From positions 1,682,001 through 1,746,000 of the forward strand of contig NZ_CP019980.1 in NCBI RefSeq assembly GCF_002982115.1: 64,000 nt of DNA, in the 5' to 3' direction. The notes below the pieces were generated by a model. The model did not search any database, had not been told where the DNA came from, and saw only the letters and a program-made list of their open reading frames with translations. This document shows positions 26,459 to 35,724 of this stretch, one piece after another. Origin of the DNA: Lysinibacillus sphaericus (lineage in GTDB: Bacteria; Bacillota; Bacilli; Bacillales_A; Planococcaceae). Both the position numbers and the translations under genes were made by a program. Position 1 is the stretch's first letter, and each line of letters starts with the position of its first letter.

Positions 26459-27337
26459 ATGCGCTATATCGATGATACAGTCGTCAAGAAACGAATGACT
26501 AAACGTATTACATTCAATAAAGTCTGGAAATCCTTATTTTTCTTGGCAACTACATTTGCGCTTGTAATGCTAGCGATTTTGCTCTACCGCATTGTGACGC
26601 AAGGAGTAGGTTACTTAAACATTGATTTCCTAACGAATTTTGCTTCACGCTTTGCGGATAAGGCAGGGATTAAAGCTGCATTAATCGGCTCACTTTGGTT
26701 AATGGGAGTAGTAGCTCCGGTATCGATTGTTTTAGGTGTAGGAACAGCGATTTATCTAGAAGAATATGCAAAGAAAAATAGATTGAATGATTTTATTCGC
26801 ATGAATATCTCAAACTTAGCAGGTGTACCTTCAATTGTTTTTGGTTTACTTGGGTTAACAATTTTTGTTCGTATGATGGAACTAGGTAAAAGTATTTTAG
26901 CAGCAGGTTTAACGATGAGTTTGCTAATATTACCTGTAATAATCGTGGCTGCTCAGGAAGCAATACGCGCTGTACCGAATGAACAACGTGAAGCTTCTTA
27001 TGGGATGGGAGCGACGAAATGGCAAACCATTTTACGTGTCGTATTACCAGCTGCCATCCCTGGGATTTTAACAGGTAGTATTTTAGCTTTATCTCGTGCA
27101 ATAGGTGAAACAGCACCACTCGTAGTAATTGGGATACCTGTTATTTTACAATTTTTACCTAATGATTTATTAAGCCAGTTTACTGCATTGCCGATGCAAA
27201 TTTATGATTGGGCTAAACGTCCGCAAGAGGCATTTCAATATGTAGCGGCAGCGGGGATTTTAGTGCTGATGATTGTGCTGCTAATGATGAATTCCATCGC
27301 TATTTTTATTCGAAATAAATTCCAAAAACGTTATTAA
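26459..27337 (+). CDS. pstA: phosphate ABC transporter permease PstA
   Basis: 292 residues, about six membrane helices. The EAA loop has REASYGMGATKWQTILRVV as its core, and the LAGVPSIVFGLLGL segment matches that of PstC (LAGVPTIVYGFFAL), as expected for the paired permeases. GGGAGG within the end of pstC serves as its ribosome site. Confidence 0.93.
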   Translation: MRYIDDTVVKKRMTKRITFNKVWKSLFFLATTFALVMLAILLYRIVTQGVGYLNIDFLTNFASRFADKAGIKAALIGSLWLMGVVAPVSIVLGVGTAIYLEEYAKKNRLNDFIRMNISNLAGVPSIVFGLLGLTIFVRMMELGKSILAAGLTMSLLILPVIIVAAQEAIRAVPNEQREASYGMGATKWQTILRVVLPAAIPGILTGSILALSRAIGETAPLVVIGIPVILQFLPNDLLSQFTALPMQIYDWAKRPQEAFQYVAAAGILVLMIVLLMMNSIAIFIRNKFQKRY

Positions 27338-27349
27338 TGAGGTGACCTT

Positions 27350-28183
27350 ATGGTACTAGATTTTAAAGAGGAAAATTCAGTTGTCAAATCAATTAATATA
27401 AATGTAAAGCCATCTGCTGAAGTTGCGAAAAAAGTAGTGTATGATACTCGTAACTTAAATTTATGGTACGGTGATCATCACGGTTTAAAAGATGTTAATT
27501 TAAGTATTTATGAAAATGAAGTCACAGCTATTATTGGCCCTTCAGGTTGCGGGAAATCTACTTATTTAAAAACGTTAAACAGAATGGTAGAGCTAGTACC
27601 GATAGTTCGTACATCGGGCGAAATATTATACCGTGAACGAAATATCTTAGATAAAAACTATACAGTTGAGGAATTACGTACTCGCGTAGGGATGGTATTC
27701 CAAAAACCTAACCCATTCCCAAAATCAATCTATGATAATATTGCTTACGGTCCACGTATCCACGGCATTAAAAACAAAAAAATTCTAGATGAAATTGTTG
27801 AAAAATCATTGCGCGGTGCGGCTATTTGGGATGAAGTAAAAGATCGTCTAAATCAAAATGCTTATGGTTTATCAGGTGGTCAGCAACAGCGTATTTGTAT
27901 TGCGCGTTGTTTAGCAATCGAGCCAGATGTTATTTTAATGGATGAGCCCACTTCTGCACTTGACCCAATTTCTACGTTAAAAGTAGAAGAGCTTGTACAA
28001 GAGCTTAAAAAAGATTATTCAATCGTTATTGTTACACATAATATGCAACAAGCGGCACGTATTTCAGACCGTACAGCATTTTTCCTAAGCGGCGAAGTTG
28101 TGGAATATGACAAAACAGATGTGATTTTCCAAACACCTTCAGATCAACGTACAGAAGATTACATTTCAGGACGCTTCGGCTAA
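27350..28183 (+). CDS. pstB: phosphate ABC transporter ATPase
   Basis: 277 residues. Walker [11 protein letters not shown]-loop [11 protein letters not shown] (typical of PstB), signature LSGGQQQR, Walker [13 protein letters not shown] and the switch His in VTHNM. It powers the PstCA channel from the cytoplasmic side. The N-terminal 35 residues before the ABC core are an extra, not very conserved segment. GAGGTGA upstream of ATG at 27350. Confidence 0.96.
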   Translation: MVLDFKEENSVVKSININVKPSAEVAKKVVYDTRNLNLWYGDHHGLKDVNLSIYENEVTAIIGPSGCGKSTYLKTLNRMVELVPIVRTSGEILYRERNILDKNYTVEELRTRVGMVFQKPNPFPKSIYDNIAYGPRIHGIKNKKILDEIVEKSLRGAAIWDEVKDRLNQNAYGLSGGQQQRICIARCLAIEPDVILMDEPTSALDPISTLKVEELVQELKKDYSIVIVTHNMQQAARISDRTAFFLSGEVVEYDKTDVIFQTPSDQRTEDYISGRFG

Positions 28184-28201
28184 GCATAGGGGGAACTATA
28201 G

Positions 28202-28861
28202 ATGGTAGTACGTGAACGATTTGAGCAAGAGCTTAAGGAAATTCAAGAACAGTTTGTAGAAATTGCAACAAATAGTATTAATGCATTAAAAATATCTTTT
28301 GAGGCATTGTTAGAGCAAGATTTGGAGAAATCATTAAAAATTATTGAAGATGATTTATATATTAATCGCCTTGAGGAAGAAATTAATGACCGAGTAATTT
28401 TGATGATTGCCAAGCAACAACCTGTAGCGACAGATTTGCGCCGACTTATGGTACTTGTAAAAGCTGCATCTGATATGGAGAGAGTGGGAGATTATGCAGT
28501 TAATATCGCAAAAGAGACGATTCGTTTAGGTAAGGAGCCTCTAATCTTCCCAACGACCAATTTACAATCGATGTGTAATAAGACAGTCGAAATGCTTGAA
28601 AGTATTATTACAGCCTTTAGGGAAGAAGATACTGTCCGAGCAAAAGAAATTGCTGAACTTGACGATTACGTAGATGATTTATATGGGGCAACAGTAACAT
28701 TATTACTTCGTGCTGGTGCAGAAAGTCCATCTCATATTTCGCAATTTACACATTTAACATTTGTTTGTCGTCATTTAGAACGTTCAGCGGATCATGCAAC
28801 GAATATTGCCGAACATTTATTTTACTTAATTAAAGGTAAACATTATGAATTGAATAATTAA
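28202..28861 (+). CDS. phoU: phosphate signalling regulator PhoU
   Basis: 219 residues, two three-helix bundles with the repeated metal-binding motif: DMERVGDYAVNIA in the first half and LERSADHATNIAE in the second. PhoU couples Pst transport to the PhoR/PhoP system and limits phosphate uptake. It is the last gene of the pst operon, 18 bases after pstB. Confidence 0.94.
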   Translation: MVVRERFEQELKEIQEQFVEIATNSINALKISFEALLEQDLEKSLKIIEDDLYINRLEEEINDRVILMIAKQQPVATDLRRLMVLVKAASDMERVGDYAVNIAKETIRLGKEPLIFPTTNLQSMCNKTVEMLESIITAFREEDTVRAKEIAELDDYVDDLYGATVTLLLRAGAESPSHISQFTHLTFVCRHLERSADHATNIAEHLFYLIKGKHYELNN

Positions 28862-28902
28862 AAGAGAAGGGCTGCGACTAAGTGGCCGTTCTCTTTTTGC
28901 CC
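28861..28902 (+). terminator. Rho-independent terminator of the pst operon
   Basis: AAAGAGAA and TTCTCTTT are the base of a stem with an imperfect GGGC/GGCC-type upper part, followed by TTG. It starts at the phoU stop. Confidence 0.65.
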
Positions 28903-29053
28903 TTTAATACACTATTAAATATAAGAAATCGCGGCAACATTACACTCTACACCTACGTCAAATATTGTAGTGTGTTTATTTGTATTGTCAAAAAAATTTT
29001 TTGGTTATACTATAGACATTATCCAAAAAAATGTTCTTAGGAGGTGCTGCTTC

Positions 29054-29926
29054 GTGAAAGACGGTGTAGAATCACTTATAAAGAAATTTGGTCTAGAGAT
29101 TTCGTCAGAACAACGCAACTACTTAGATTATCTATATGAAAATTTACATGTAGAAGAGCTAAGTGAGAAGGAACAACATTTTTTTATTGATTATTTTTAC
29201 AAAAGTGAGACACTGCGTAATATGGCAGCATTTGCACTTGAGCTAGCGGATGTTATGCATGAAATCCGAGAAAACGTTCCAGCTATTGAACAGGCCGAGC
29301 GCTTAGCCAACGGTAAAGAGCAACGCATGTACTATGCGCAAAAATGGCAAGAAGCGAGACGTCAAAAGTTAAAGCAGCATACAACTAAAAGTGGAAATGT
29401 ACTATATGTGCCATTTGTTGATTACAAGGAAGAGCAAGGGCCTATTATTATTTGTCTGGAACAAACTTTTGGTATGGAGAGGTATTCAGCGCTTTGTAAA
29501 AGTATGATTTTGCCGTTATTTATGAATGCACATAAAGAGCAAAGAGATCTATATATCGTGCCATACGATTGTCAAATTCACGTGCACTTCCGCTTTGAAA
29601 ATGGTCATTTAAATCTATCTGATTTTAAAGATTTTATTGAATATAAGGCACAAGGTGAAGCAGCTATTTTGCCTGTGCTACAGTTTGTAAAAGGTTTGCT
29701 ACAAGAAAATCAGCAATGTGCAGAAACGGAGGTTCTTATTTTTACTGAAGGGAATCCTGTTGATGGACCACATTTATTAGGAAAGCGTGCAAAGACCATG
29801 TTAGATGAAATGAAGCAGCGCTATCATGCTGAATTTTCTGTTATTGCGATGAATGAGCATTGTTTTAATGAGCATCACTTCTGGTTTGCAAATAGAGCCA
29901 TTTTTTCAGAGGATGCGATTCAATAA
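29054..29926 (+). CDS. hypothetical protein, possible degenerate vWA-like domain
   Basis: 290 residues from GTG at 29054, with AGGAGGTG at good distance; the longer frame from 28970 lacks one. The N-terminal 120 residues are helical and charged. From about residue 130 the order resembles a von Willebrand A fold: a first strand IIICLEQTFGM where a MIDAS DxSxS would be, a helix LCKSMILPLFMNAHKEQ, a strand DLYIVPYD, and later VLIFTEGNPVDG. The metal-site residues are mostly missing. This fold guess is an inference; the function is unknown. Confidence 0.55.
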   Translation: MKDGVESLIKKFGLEISSEQRNYLDYLYENLHVEELSEKEQHFFIDYFYKSETLRNMAAFALELADVMHEIRENVPAIEQAERLANGKEQRMYYAQKWQEARRQKLKQHTTKSGNVLYVPFVDYKEEQGPIIICLEQTFGMERYSALCKSMILPLFMNAHKEQRDLYIVPYDCQIHVHFRFENGHLNLSDFKDFIEYKAQGEAAILPVLQFVKGLLQENQQCAETEVLIFTEGNPVDGPHLLGKRAKTMLDEMKQRYHAEFSVIAMNEHCFNEHHFWFANRAIFSEDAIQ

Positions 29927-29931
29927 AATGC

Positions 29932-29968
29932 GAAGCTGACCAAATCGTTATTGGTCGGCTTATTTTTA
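29932..29968 (+). terminator. Rho-independent terminator
   Basis: AAGCTGACCAA and TTGGTCGGCTT pair with one wobble around ATCGTTA, followed by ATTTTTA. Confidence 0.8.
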
Positions 29969-30041
29969 CTGTAAATCTTAACATCAATTTTTTGCACAAG
30001 TATAATTGAAAAAGTACATAGGTATGTAAAAGGAGTATTAC

Positions 30042-31109
30042 ATGGATTCATTGAAATGGTTATTACCGAACTTGACTGTACCAACGTGGATAGACATTAC
30101 CATTGCGGTCGCATTTTGTGTTGTGGGATGGTTGTTTCAGCATTTTGTGCTGAAGAAAATCATTACGAGCAGTGTTACATTTTTAAAGAATAGACAGCGT
30201 CATTTTCAAGCGACTGTTCTTGGACAATTTAATAAGGCAATCCGATATGCGTTTATGTCAGCAGTAGTTGTCCTAAGTTTATCGAATTTACTTAAAGTAT
30301 TTTTATTTACACATTTTGCAACAAAGAATTTTGTGTTGTCTATCATGGTGTTTTTTGCCTTTAAAGGCGTATATGATGTGCTTCACTACTATACAAAGAA
30401 ACCATTAGAGTTAAATAGTGACGAGGAGCAAAATGTTCTTTTACCGTTTTTCCTGCGTATTGGTAAAGTGCTTATTATGATTTTAGCTATGTTTACAATT
30501 GCGTCCTTTTGGAACTTTAATCTAAATGGCTTTTTAACAGGAATTGGTTTAACAGGGGTAGCGATTGCTTTTGGTATTCGTGACACCCTAGCCCATGTTT
30601 TTGGTGGGATGTCCGTTGCACTCGACAATCCATTTCAAATAGGCGATTGGATTGCGACAGAGGATCAAAAAATAGAAGGTACCATTGAGGATATCAACCT
30701 TCGCAGTACACTTATTCAAACAGGCGACAAAGGGCTTGTTTATGTGCCGAACTCATATTTAGTGAATCGTCCAATATATAATTTATCAAAACGAGAGAAA
30801 CGAAAATGTGAGTTGTTTTTATATGTAGCTGCGGAAAACGAAGAAGAAACATTACGTAGTGCTTTAAGCACAATTCATCAGCAAATTCATTTGCATGCAA
30901 ATACTGAAAAAGAGCTGATTCATGTATATATAGATGAATTCTATCAAGCATCATATCGGGTTCTTGTTCGTTTTTATGTTGCAACCAATGATACGGCTGT
31001 TATGTTAAATGTACGGCAGGATATTTTATTTGTGATTCGCCAAGTTGTTCAAGATTATGAGATAGCACTTGCAGAACAACCGGACGAGTGTAAACTTGAG
31101 AAAAAATAA
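30042..31109 (+). CDS. MscS-family mechanosensitive ion channel
   Basis: 355 residues. Five membrane helices; the pore-lining helix and entry to the beta domain read LTGIGLTGVAIAFGIRDTLAHVFGG, shown here for its core GVAIAFGIRDT, and the beta-domain signature follows in NPFQIGDWI and VYVPNSYLVNRPIYNLS. It releases solutes when membrane tension rises after osmotic downshock. The ribosome site is AAAGGAG. No terminator was seen between it and the T-box leader downstream. Confidence 0.88.
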   Translation: MDSLKWLLPNLTVPTWIDITIAVAFCVVGWLFQHFVLKKIITSSVTFLKNRQRHFQATVLGQFNKAIRYAFMSAVVVLSLSNLLKVFLFTHFATKNFVLSIMVFFAFKGVYDVLHYYTKKPLELNSDEEQNVLLPFFLRIGKVLIMILAMFTIASFWNFNLNGFLTGIGLTGVAIAFGIRDTLAHVFGGMSVALDNPFQIGDWIATEDQKIEGTIEDINLRSTLIQTGDKGLVYVPNSYLVNRPIYNLSKREKRKCELFLYVAAENEEETLRSALSTIHQQIHLHANTEKELIHVYIDEFYQASYRVLVRFYVATNDTAVMLNVRQDILFVIRQVVQDYEIALAEQPDECKLEKK

Positions 31110-31144
31110 TTTGAATTGTTCGATATTTTACATTACAATATATA

Positions 31145-31375
31145 CTAATAATCGGCTTAGATGAAGAGTAGTAGCTATTATTATTTGTTCAAGAGAGCTA
31201 GCGGTTGGTGGAAGCTAGTACAAATAAATAGCGAATGGACTTCGGAGCCCTAATCCAGAAGTTAAGTATGGATTAGCGTTTGCCTACGTTACAAGGCGTT
31301 GAGAGGGTCTTTTAAGACCAATAAAGGTGGCACCACGGCTTTTCCGTCCTTTGCGATGGAAAGGCCTTTTTATAT
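31145..31375 (+). ncRNA. T-box leader RNA, tryptophan specificity likely, upstream of trpE
   Basis: The T-box sequence AAGGTGGCACCACGG lies at about 31325-31339 and is followed by a terminator hairpin (GGCTTTTCC with GGAAAGGCC, then TTTTT). The 5' part folds into a stem I region; GCGAATGGACTTCG contains a TGG (Trp) triplet followed by A, as expected for a specifier. The downstream gene is anthranilate synthase, which fits. Uncharged tRNA-Trp would prevent termination. The exact 5' end is estimated. Confidence 0.85.
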
Positions 31376-31422
31376 GGTTTTTTGGTGTAGTAGAGCAGAG
31401 CATAGTGAAGGAGAGATTAAGA

Positions 31423-32808
31423 ATGACAGTTGAGCTTAGCAGATTTGCCATCAAAGTATTACAGGGGGATATGATGACGCCTATATCGGTGTATCAATCT
31501 CTGACAGGAAAGCATAAGATGCTATTTGAATCTTCAGCCAAACATGAAGAAAGTGGGCGTTATTCCTTTATCGCGGTTAACCCAATAGCAGAACTGATTG
31601 GGTATAAAAACGGTTATCAATATACTAAAGGAATGAAAATGGATACGTCTAACGATAATGTCTTACAAAAACTAAAAGAAGTAATGCCACTTCATGAAGC
31701 GGATTATCCTTTTGCTTTTTTTGGTGGCGCAATCGGCTTTTTTGGTTATGAAACCGCCTTTTATGCTGAAAAAATTGGTGAATATTTACATGATAATTTA
31801 GAAATGCCTGATGTCCATGTTTTTTTCTATGATACGTTTATCGTGTTTGATCATTTGAAGCAAGAGGTGACATTAGCAGCAATCGATTTATTTAATGAAG
31901 GGCGCACCCTTGATAAGATGGAAGCCGCTATTGCTGAAATTGAGCAACAGCTACATGCAGGTACGACATTTGGTGCAATGGAGCTAGGTACAATTGATTT
32001 TCAACCAATGATACCAAAGGAAGAGTTTATTGCGATTGTTGAGCGCGCAAAACAGCATATTGTGAAGGGAGATATTTTCCAAATCGTGTTATCCCAACGT
32101 TTTTCTTCATCGTTTACAGGCAATCCATTTGCCTTATATCGGCAGTTAAGAACGTCGAATCCATCACCTTATATGTTTTATATGGATTTTGAGGCATACA
32201 CAATTTTAGGAACTTCTCCAGAGAGTCTTGTAAAGGTCAAGGATCGCAAAGTTACAACAAATCCAATTGCTGGAACAAAACCACGTGGTACAACGCAACA
32301 GCAAGATGAAGAAATTGCTGAAAGCTTATTGACGGATGAAAAAGAAATCGCTGAGCATCGAATGTTAGTTGACTTAGGGCGTAATGATATTGGAAGAATT
32401 TCCAAGATTGGCACCGTGAAGCTTGTGAAATATATGAACATTGAACGCTACAAACATGTCATGCATATTGTATCTGAAGTTATTGGTGAACTTCGTGATG
32501 AAGTCCATGTGTTAGACGTTCTTAGCGCATGTTTGCCAGCTGGTACAGTGTCGGGGGCCCCTAAGATACGAGCAATGCAGTTAATTAATGAGCTAGAGCC
32601 AGTGAAGCGCGGCGTTTATGCTGGTGCAGTTGGGTATATTTCAGCTTCAGGTGATATGGATTTAGCGTTGGCTATTCGTACGATGGTAATCAAAGATGGG
32701 TTTGCGCATGTGCAAGCAGGTGCAGGCGTTGTGTATGATTCAGTACCTTTGTCTGAATATGAAGAAACAATAAATAAAGCTCGTGCGCTACTGGAGGTTA
32801 AACAATGA
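31423..32808 (+). CDS. trpE: anthranilate synthase component I
   Basis: 461 residues from ATG at 31423, with AAGGAGAG upstream; the frame upstream runs through the T-box terminator and is not coding. With TrpG it converts chorismate and glutamine to anthranilate. Seen: the N-terminal Trp-feedback region LFESSAKHEESGRYSF, then IVLSQRFSSSF, PSPYMFY, GTSPESLVKV, NPIAGTKPRG, DLGRNDIGRI and PAGTVSGAPKIRAMQ. The LxESS motif and the Trp T-box favour TrpE over PabB. It overlaps trpG by four bases. Confidence 0.92.
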   Translation: MTVELSRFAIKVLQGDMMTPISVYQSLTGKHKMLFESSAKHEESGRYSFIAVNPIAELIGYKNGYQYTKGMKMDTSNDNVLQKLKEVMPLHEADYPFAFFGGAIGFFGYETAFYAEKIGEYLHDNLEMPDVHVFFYDTFIVFDHLKQEVTLAAIDLFNEGRTLDKMEAAIAEIEQQLHAGTTFGAMELGTIDFQPMIPKEEFIAIVERAKQHIVKGDIFQIVLSQRFSSSFTGNPFALYRQLRTSNPSPYMFYMDFEAYTILGTSPESLVKVKDRKVTTNPIAGTKPRGTTQQQDEEIAESLLTDEKEIAEHRMLVDLGRNDIGRISKIGTVKLVKYMNIERYKHVMHIVSEVIGELRDEVHVLDVLSACLPAGTVSGAPKIRAMQLINELEPVKRGVYAGAVGYISASGDMDLALAIRTMVIKDGFAHVQAGAGVVYDSVPLSEYEETINKARALLEVKQ

Positions 32809-33374
32809 TTTTACTCATCGATAATTATGATTCATTCACATATAATTTATTTCAGCAAGTCAGTATGCTTGGTAAGGAAGTTCAAGTAGTAAGGAATGAT
32901 GAAGTAACAATTGAAGAAATAATTGATATGCAACCAGAAGCAATTATTTTATCACCAGGTCCAGGTACACCAAATGAGGCAGGAATCACAGTACAAGTTG
33001 TACAAGAACTATATACAAAATATCCGATTTTAGGGATTTGTTTAGGTCATCAGTCGATAGGGCAGGCATTTGGGGGAACAATTGAGCAAGCTAAAAATAT
33101 AATGCATGGCAAGCTATCTGCTCTACAGTATGAGCAAACAGGCGTTTTTGCGCAATTCGAAGGTGATATGGAAGTGATGCGCTATCACTCGTTAATCATA
33201 GAGCCATCCACGTTGCATGAAGATTTTATTATAACTGCCACTTCGCGTGATGATGGAGAAATTATGGCTATTCAACATAAGCACTATCCACTTGTTGGAT
33301 TGCAATTCCATCCAGAATCAATAGGCACTAAGACAGGTAGTGACATCGTGCAAGCCTTTTTAGCACTCGTTTAG
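32805..33374 (+). CDS. trpG: anthranilate/aminodeoxychorismate synthase glutamine amidotransferase
   Basis: 189 residues, class I glutamine amidotransferase: IDNYDSFTYNLFQ, SPGPGTPNEAG, the nucleophile Cys in GICLGHQ, and the His-Glu pair in QFHPESIGT. It supplies ammonia to TrpE. In Bacillus one such subunit often serves both tryptophan and folate synthesis (PabA/TrpG). It starts in an ATGA overlap with trpE. No trpD, C, F, B or A follows in this window. Confidence 0.9.
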   Translation: MILLIDNYDSFTYNLFQQVSMLGKEVQVVRNDEVTIEEIIDMQPEAIILSPGPGTPNEAGITVQVVQELYTKYPILGICLGHQSIGQAFGGTIEQAKNIMHGKLSALQYEQTGVFAQFEGDMEVMRYHSLIIEPSTLHEDFIITATSRDDGEIMAIQHKHYPLVGLQFHPESIGTKTGSDIVQAFLALV

Positions 33375-33378
33375 GTGC

Positions 33379-33410
33379 GTGCCAGGCACTCAAACAATTT
33401 CCAAACAATT
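33379..33410 (+). repeat. copy 2 of the 32-base dispersed repeat
   Basis: GTGCCAGGCAC, then TCAAACAATT and TCCAAACAATT. It agrees with copy 1 (6012-6043) at all but about four positions. It starts four bases after the trpG stop. Confidence 0.65.
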
Positions 33411-33423
33411 TGATTTTCAATAG

Positions 33424-33486
33424 AAAAAATCCACTTGCCTCCTGCGACTTATGAAGTGCTACGCGGAGAGCGAAGTGGATTTTTGT
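33424..33486. terminator. bidirectional terminator-like hairpin
   Basis: AAAAATCCACTT and AAGTGGATTTTT are exact complements around a 38-base GC-richer loop that contains CCTCCTGCGAC and GCGGAGAGCG. The long loop resembles common Bacillales intergenic repeats. It lies between convergent trpG and the MltG-like gene. Confidence 0.65.
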
Positions 33487-33499
33487 CATTTACGATGTA

Positions 33500-34015
33500 T
33501 TATTGCTTTTTCCCAGTTATTAATTTGGCAATTTCCTCTAATGACATGGAAGAATTAACTTCATAAGAGCCGATTTGTAAACTTCGAGCATATTTTGCGT
33601 TCGCAAGTAATAGCTCCATCTCTACACTATTTGTAATAATGCCACCGTCTTCGAGCTTTTGCGCCACAATATAGGGCGTTATACCGCTATATATTTGAAG
33701 TGTCATTGTGACTTCATTATCAGCGTTCTTATCAGCTTTCGGGGTACTATCAGTACGCTTATCTTCTGCAGACGTGTCAGTTGCATTTTCTTGTTGCTTA
33801 TTTTCATTCCCAGTTTCTTTCGTCGAGTTCGCTTTTAATGTTGCGATTTCTTTCGTTGCTTGCTCAAGTTTTTTTTGTAGTTCCTCTACATCCTTATCGT
33901 TTGAGGAGGAAACTGTCGGTAGACCAATATTCAGATCCAAGCGATCGGCTATAGAAAGCAATGCGCCGACTAGGAAAAGGGCGATACCAAATGCACGGAT
34001 GGCGGATTTATTCAT
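33500..34015 (-). CDS. membrane protein with MltG/YceG-like C-terminal domain
   Basis: 171 residues. One N-terminal membrane helix (about 7-25), a Lys/Glu-rich coiled coil (DVEELQKKLEQATKEIATLK), a disordered Thr/Glu/Asn/Lys linker, then a C-terminal domain: LQIYSGITPYIVAQKLEDGG, SVEMELLLANA, LQIGSYEVNSSMSLEEIAKLI. This pattern matches the N-terminal LysM-like part of MltG proteins, but the lytic transglycosylase catalytic domain is absent. A role at the cell wall without catalysis is inferred. It starts two bases after the gene at 34018. Confidence 0.7.
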   Translation of the reverse strand: MNKSAIRAFGIALFLVGALLSIADRLDLNIGLPTVSSSNDKDVEELQKKLEQATKEIATLKANSTKETGNENKQQENATDTSAEDKRTDSTPKADKNADNEVTMTLQIYSGITPYIVAQKLEDGGIITNSVEMELLLANAKYARSLQIGSYEVNSSMSLEEIAKLITGKKQ

Positions 34016-34017
34016 TA

Positions 34018-34470
34018 TTATCTACCTCCGTTTGCAATCACTTGTCGCACTTGCTCTTCCGTTAAATTGGAGCGAATACTAATATCAGCAATGGAAAGCC
34101 CTTGCTTGTTGAGTTCGAGTACCTGACTGATAATGATTTCATGAATCGGCTTTAAGTTGTTTGGCATCGGTTCAGCCTTTTTTACTTGTGCAGCTTGTTG
34201 AACAGCCTGCATAACCTGTTGAACCTTTGGATTTTGCGTCGGAGGATTTTTAGCTATGGATGATTTAACCTGAAATTCAGGTTCTAGTAATAGCTCTTCT
34301 TCTACAATTTTGAGACGTCGCTTTAAATTATTCGTTTCTTGAAAAATAGAAATGGACAATTCTTCGACATCTTGTTCGACTTTTTTCGCACTATCTTTGA
34401 AAAAGAACGATAAAAAGATAAGAACGATACCGACAATCATAAGTATGATGGATAAATCCACTAGTTTCAC
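34018..34470 (-). CDS. membrane-anchored coiled-coil protein with C-terminal helix-turn-helix-like tail
   Basis: 150 residues. One N-terminal membrane helix (about 7-25), a coiled coil (KVEQDVEELSISIFQETNNL and following), a Pro/Gln linker, then a C-terminal segment EIIISQVLELNKQGLSIADIS that resembles the helix pair of DUF6115/SwrB-type proteins. This assignment is from memory and weak. ATG at 34470 has a weak ribosome site (GGGGTGAAA). It is in an operon with the MltG-like gene. Confidence 0.6.
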   Translation of the reverse strand: MKLVDLSIILMIVGIVLIFLSFFFKDSAKKVEQDVEELSISIFQETNNLKRRLKIVEEELLLEPEFQVKSSIAKNPPTQNPKVQQVMQAVQQAAQVKKAEPMPNNLKPIHEIIISQVLELNKQGLSIADISIRSNLTEEQVRQVIANGGR

Positions 34471-34620
34471 CCCATTAAATTATGTAATTATAAGGTATTT
34501 TACCACATGCAAACTTAATATGAAATGAAGGTAGATTTTTTTTCAGTTTATGTTATAATAGGTTAGTCGTATAAATCATGCTCAAATTTAAATTCTTGAT
34601 ATAGAGTGGGAGGGTTAATA

Positions 34621-34770
34621 ATGCGCGTAAATATTACTTTAGCTTGCACAGATTGCGGCGAACGTAACTACATTTCTAAAAAGAACAAGCGTAACAATCC
34701 AGAGCGTCTTGAACTTAAAAAATATTGCTCTCGCGAGAAGAAATACACTCTTCACCGTGAAACAAAGTAA
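34621..34770 (+). CDS. rpmG: 50S ribosomal protein L33
   Basis: 49 residues, full length: [16 protein letters not shown], then the Asn/Lys-rich middle and [20 protein letters not shown] at the end. One CxxC pair is present, while the second pair has only a single Cys (YCSREKK), so zinc binding is doubtful. GGGAGGG is 9 bases before ATG. A terminator follows directly. Confidence 0.95.
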   Translation: MRVNITLACTDCGERNYISKKNKRNNPERLELKKYCSREKKYTLHRETK

Positions 34771-34778
34771 TCGCTCAT

Positions 34779-34813
34779 TAAGCCAAAACCACACGTGGTT
34801 TTGGCTTTCTACA
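34779..34813. terminator. Rho-independent terminator after rpmG
   Basis: AAGCCAAAACCA and TGGTTTTGGCTT are exact complements with the loop CACG, followed by TCT. Confidence 0.8.
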
Positions 34814-34835
34814 TTTTAAAGGGAGGTGCGATGTC

Positions 34836-35420
34836 GTGGATAAAAAATCGTTGCGAAACAAGGTGCGTGAAGCACTCTCAAATATGAGTGCAGCTACATA
34901 TCGCGAACAATCATTTGCTATCGCAAGAAAAGTGCTACAGGAACCATATATAATAGAAGCAAATACGATTGGCATTACAATTTCTAATAAGCCAGAAGTG
35001 GACACAATTCATCTAATCGAAGCACTTTGGAAGCTTGGTAAAACAGTGGCAGTTCCAAAATGTAACGCAAAAACAAGAGAAATGTCATTTTATGCGATAG
35101 AATCGTTTGCCCAGTTAGAAACTGTTTATATGCATTTGCGTGAACCAATTCCGGAAATAAGTGAGTTTGTTGACGCAAATGAAATGGATATCATACTTGT
35201 TCCTGGCGTAGTTTTTGACACACAAGGCTATCGAATAGGCTACGGTGGTGGTTATTACGATCGCTATGTATTACACTATAAAAAAGGTAAACTAATGTCT
35301 GTGCTTTTTGATGAGCAACTATATGAACAGGTGCCTGTAGAGACGCACGACTACCCAGTAGATCTTATCATCACACCGACAAAACGCATTGATTGTGAAG
35401 CGCAACGAGGAGCGAAATAA
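34836..35420 (+). CDS. yqgN: 5-formyltetrahydrofolate cyclo-ligase
   Basis: 194 residues. It converts 5-formyl-THF to 5,10-methenyl-THF with ATP in folate one-carbon recycling. Signatures: the N-terminal KKSLRNKVREAL basic helix, VAVPKCN, and the C-terminal ATP/Mg motif DTQGYRIGYGGGYYDRY. The start is GTG at 34836, with GGGAGGTG upstream. The following yqgQ gene starts one base after its stop, the same pairing as in Bacillus subtilis. Confidence 0.92.
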   Translation: MDKKSLRNKVREALSNMSAATYREQSFAIARKVLQEPYIIEANTIGITISNKPEVDTIHLIEALWKLGKTVAVPKCNAKTREMSFYAIESFAQLETVYMHLREPIPEISEFVDANEMDIILVPGVVFDTQGYRIGYGGGYYDRYVLHYKKGKLMSVLFDEQLYEQVPVETHDYPVDLIITPTKRIDCEAQRGAK

Positions 35421-35421
35421 A

Positions 35422-35631
35422 ATGGATAAAATGCTAGATATTTATGATTTATTAAAAACATATGGCACTTATATTTATACACGTGATCCTATTGGCGATT
35501 TAATGTTAATGGAGGATGAAATTCGTGAGTTGTACAAGGCGAATGTACTCGACATTAAAGATTACCAAATGGCACTGTTGTTAATACGACAAGAAACGAC
35601 AAGACTGCGGGTTGAGCAAAATAAGCAGTAA
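35422..35631 (+). CDS. yqgQ: YqgQ-family small protein (DUF910)
   Basis: 69 residues from ATG at 35422, with CGAGGAG upstream inside the end of yqgN. The sequence MLDIYDLLKTYGTYIYTRDP and DYQMALLLIRQE is the family pattern: a small three-helix protein of unknown function. Cotranscribed with yqgN and closed by a hairpin terminator. Confidence 0.85.
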   Translation: MDKMLDIYDLLKTYGTYIYTRDPIGDLMLMEDEIRELYKANVLDIKDYQMALLLIRQETTRLRVEQNKQ

Positions 35632-35692
35632 TGTTTCAATAGCGAATAATTTGGGTTCGGTAAAAATATCGTAATATGTATGTAAAATTAGT

Positions 35693-35724
35693 AAAAACAG
35701 TGGTTTACCACTGTTTTTATGTTT
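35693..35724 (+). terminator. Rho-independent terminator
   Basis: AAAAACAGTGG and CCACTGTTTTT are exact complements with the loop TTTA, followed by ATGTTTTT. Confidence 0.85.

Noticed and set aside
31327-31422. Longer N-terminus for TrpE
   Set aside because: The bases encode the T-box antiterminator and terminator; ATG at 31423 has a good ribosome site and matches the family start.
32805-33374. Calling the amidotransferase pabA
   Set aside because: It may serve both pathways, but the Trp T-box and overlap with trpE favour trpG as the primary name.
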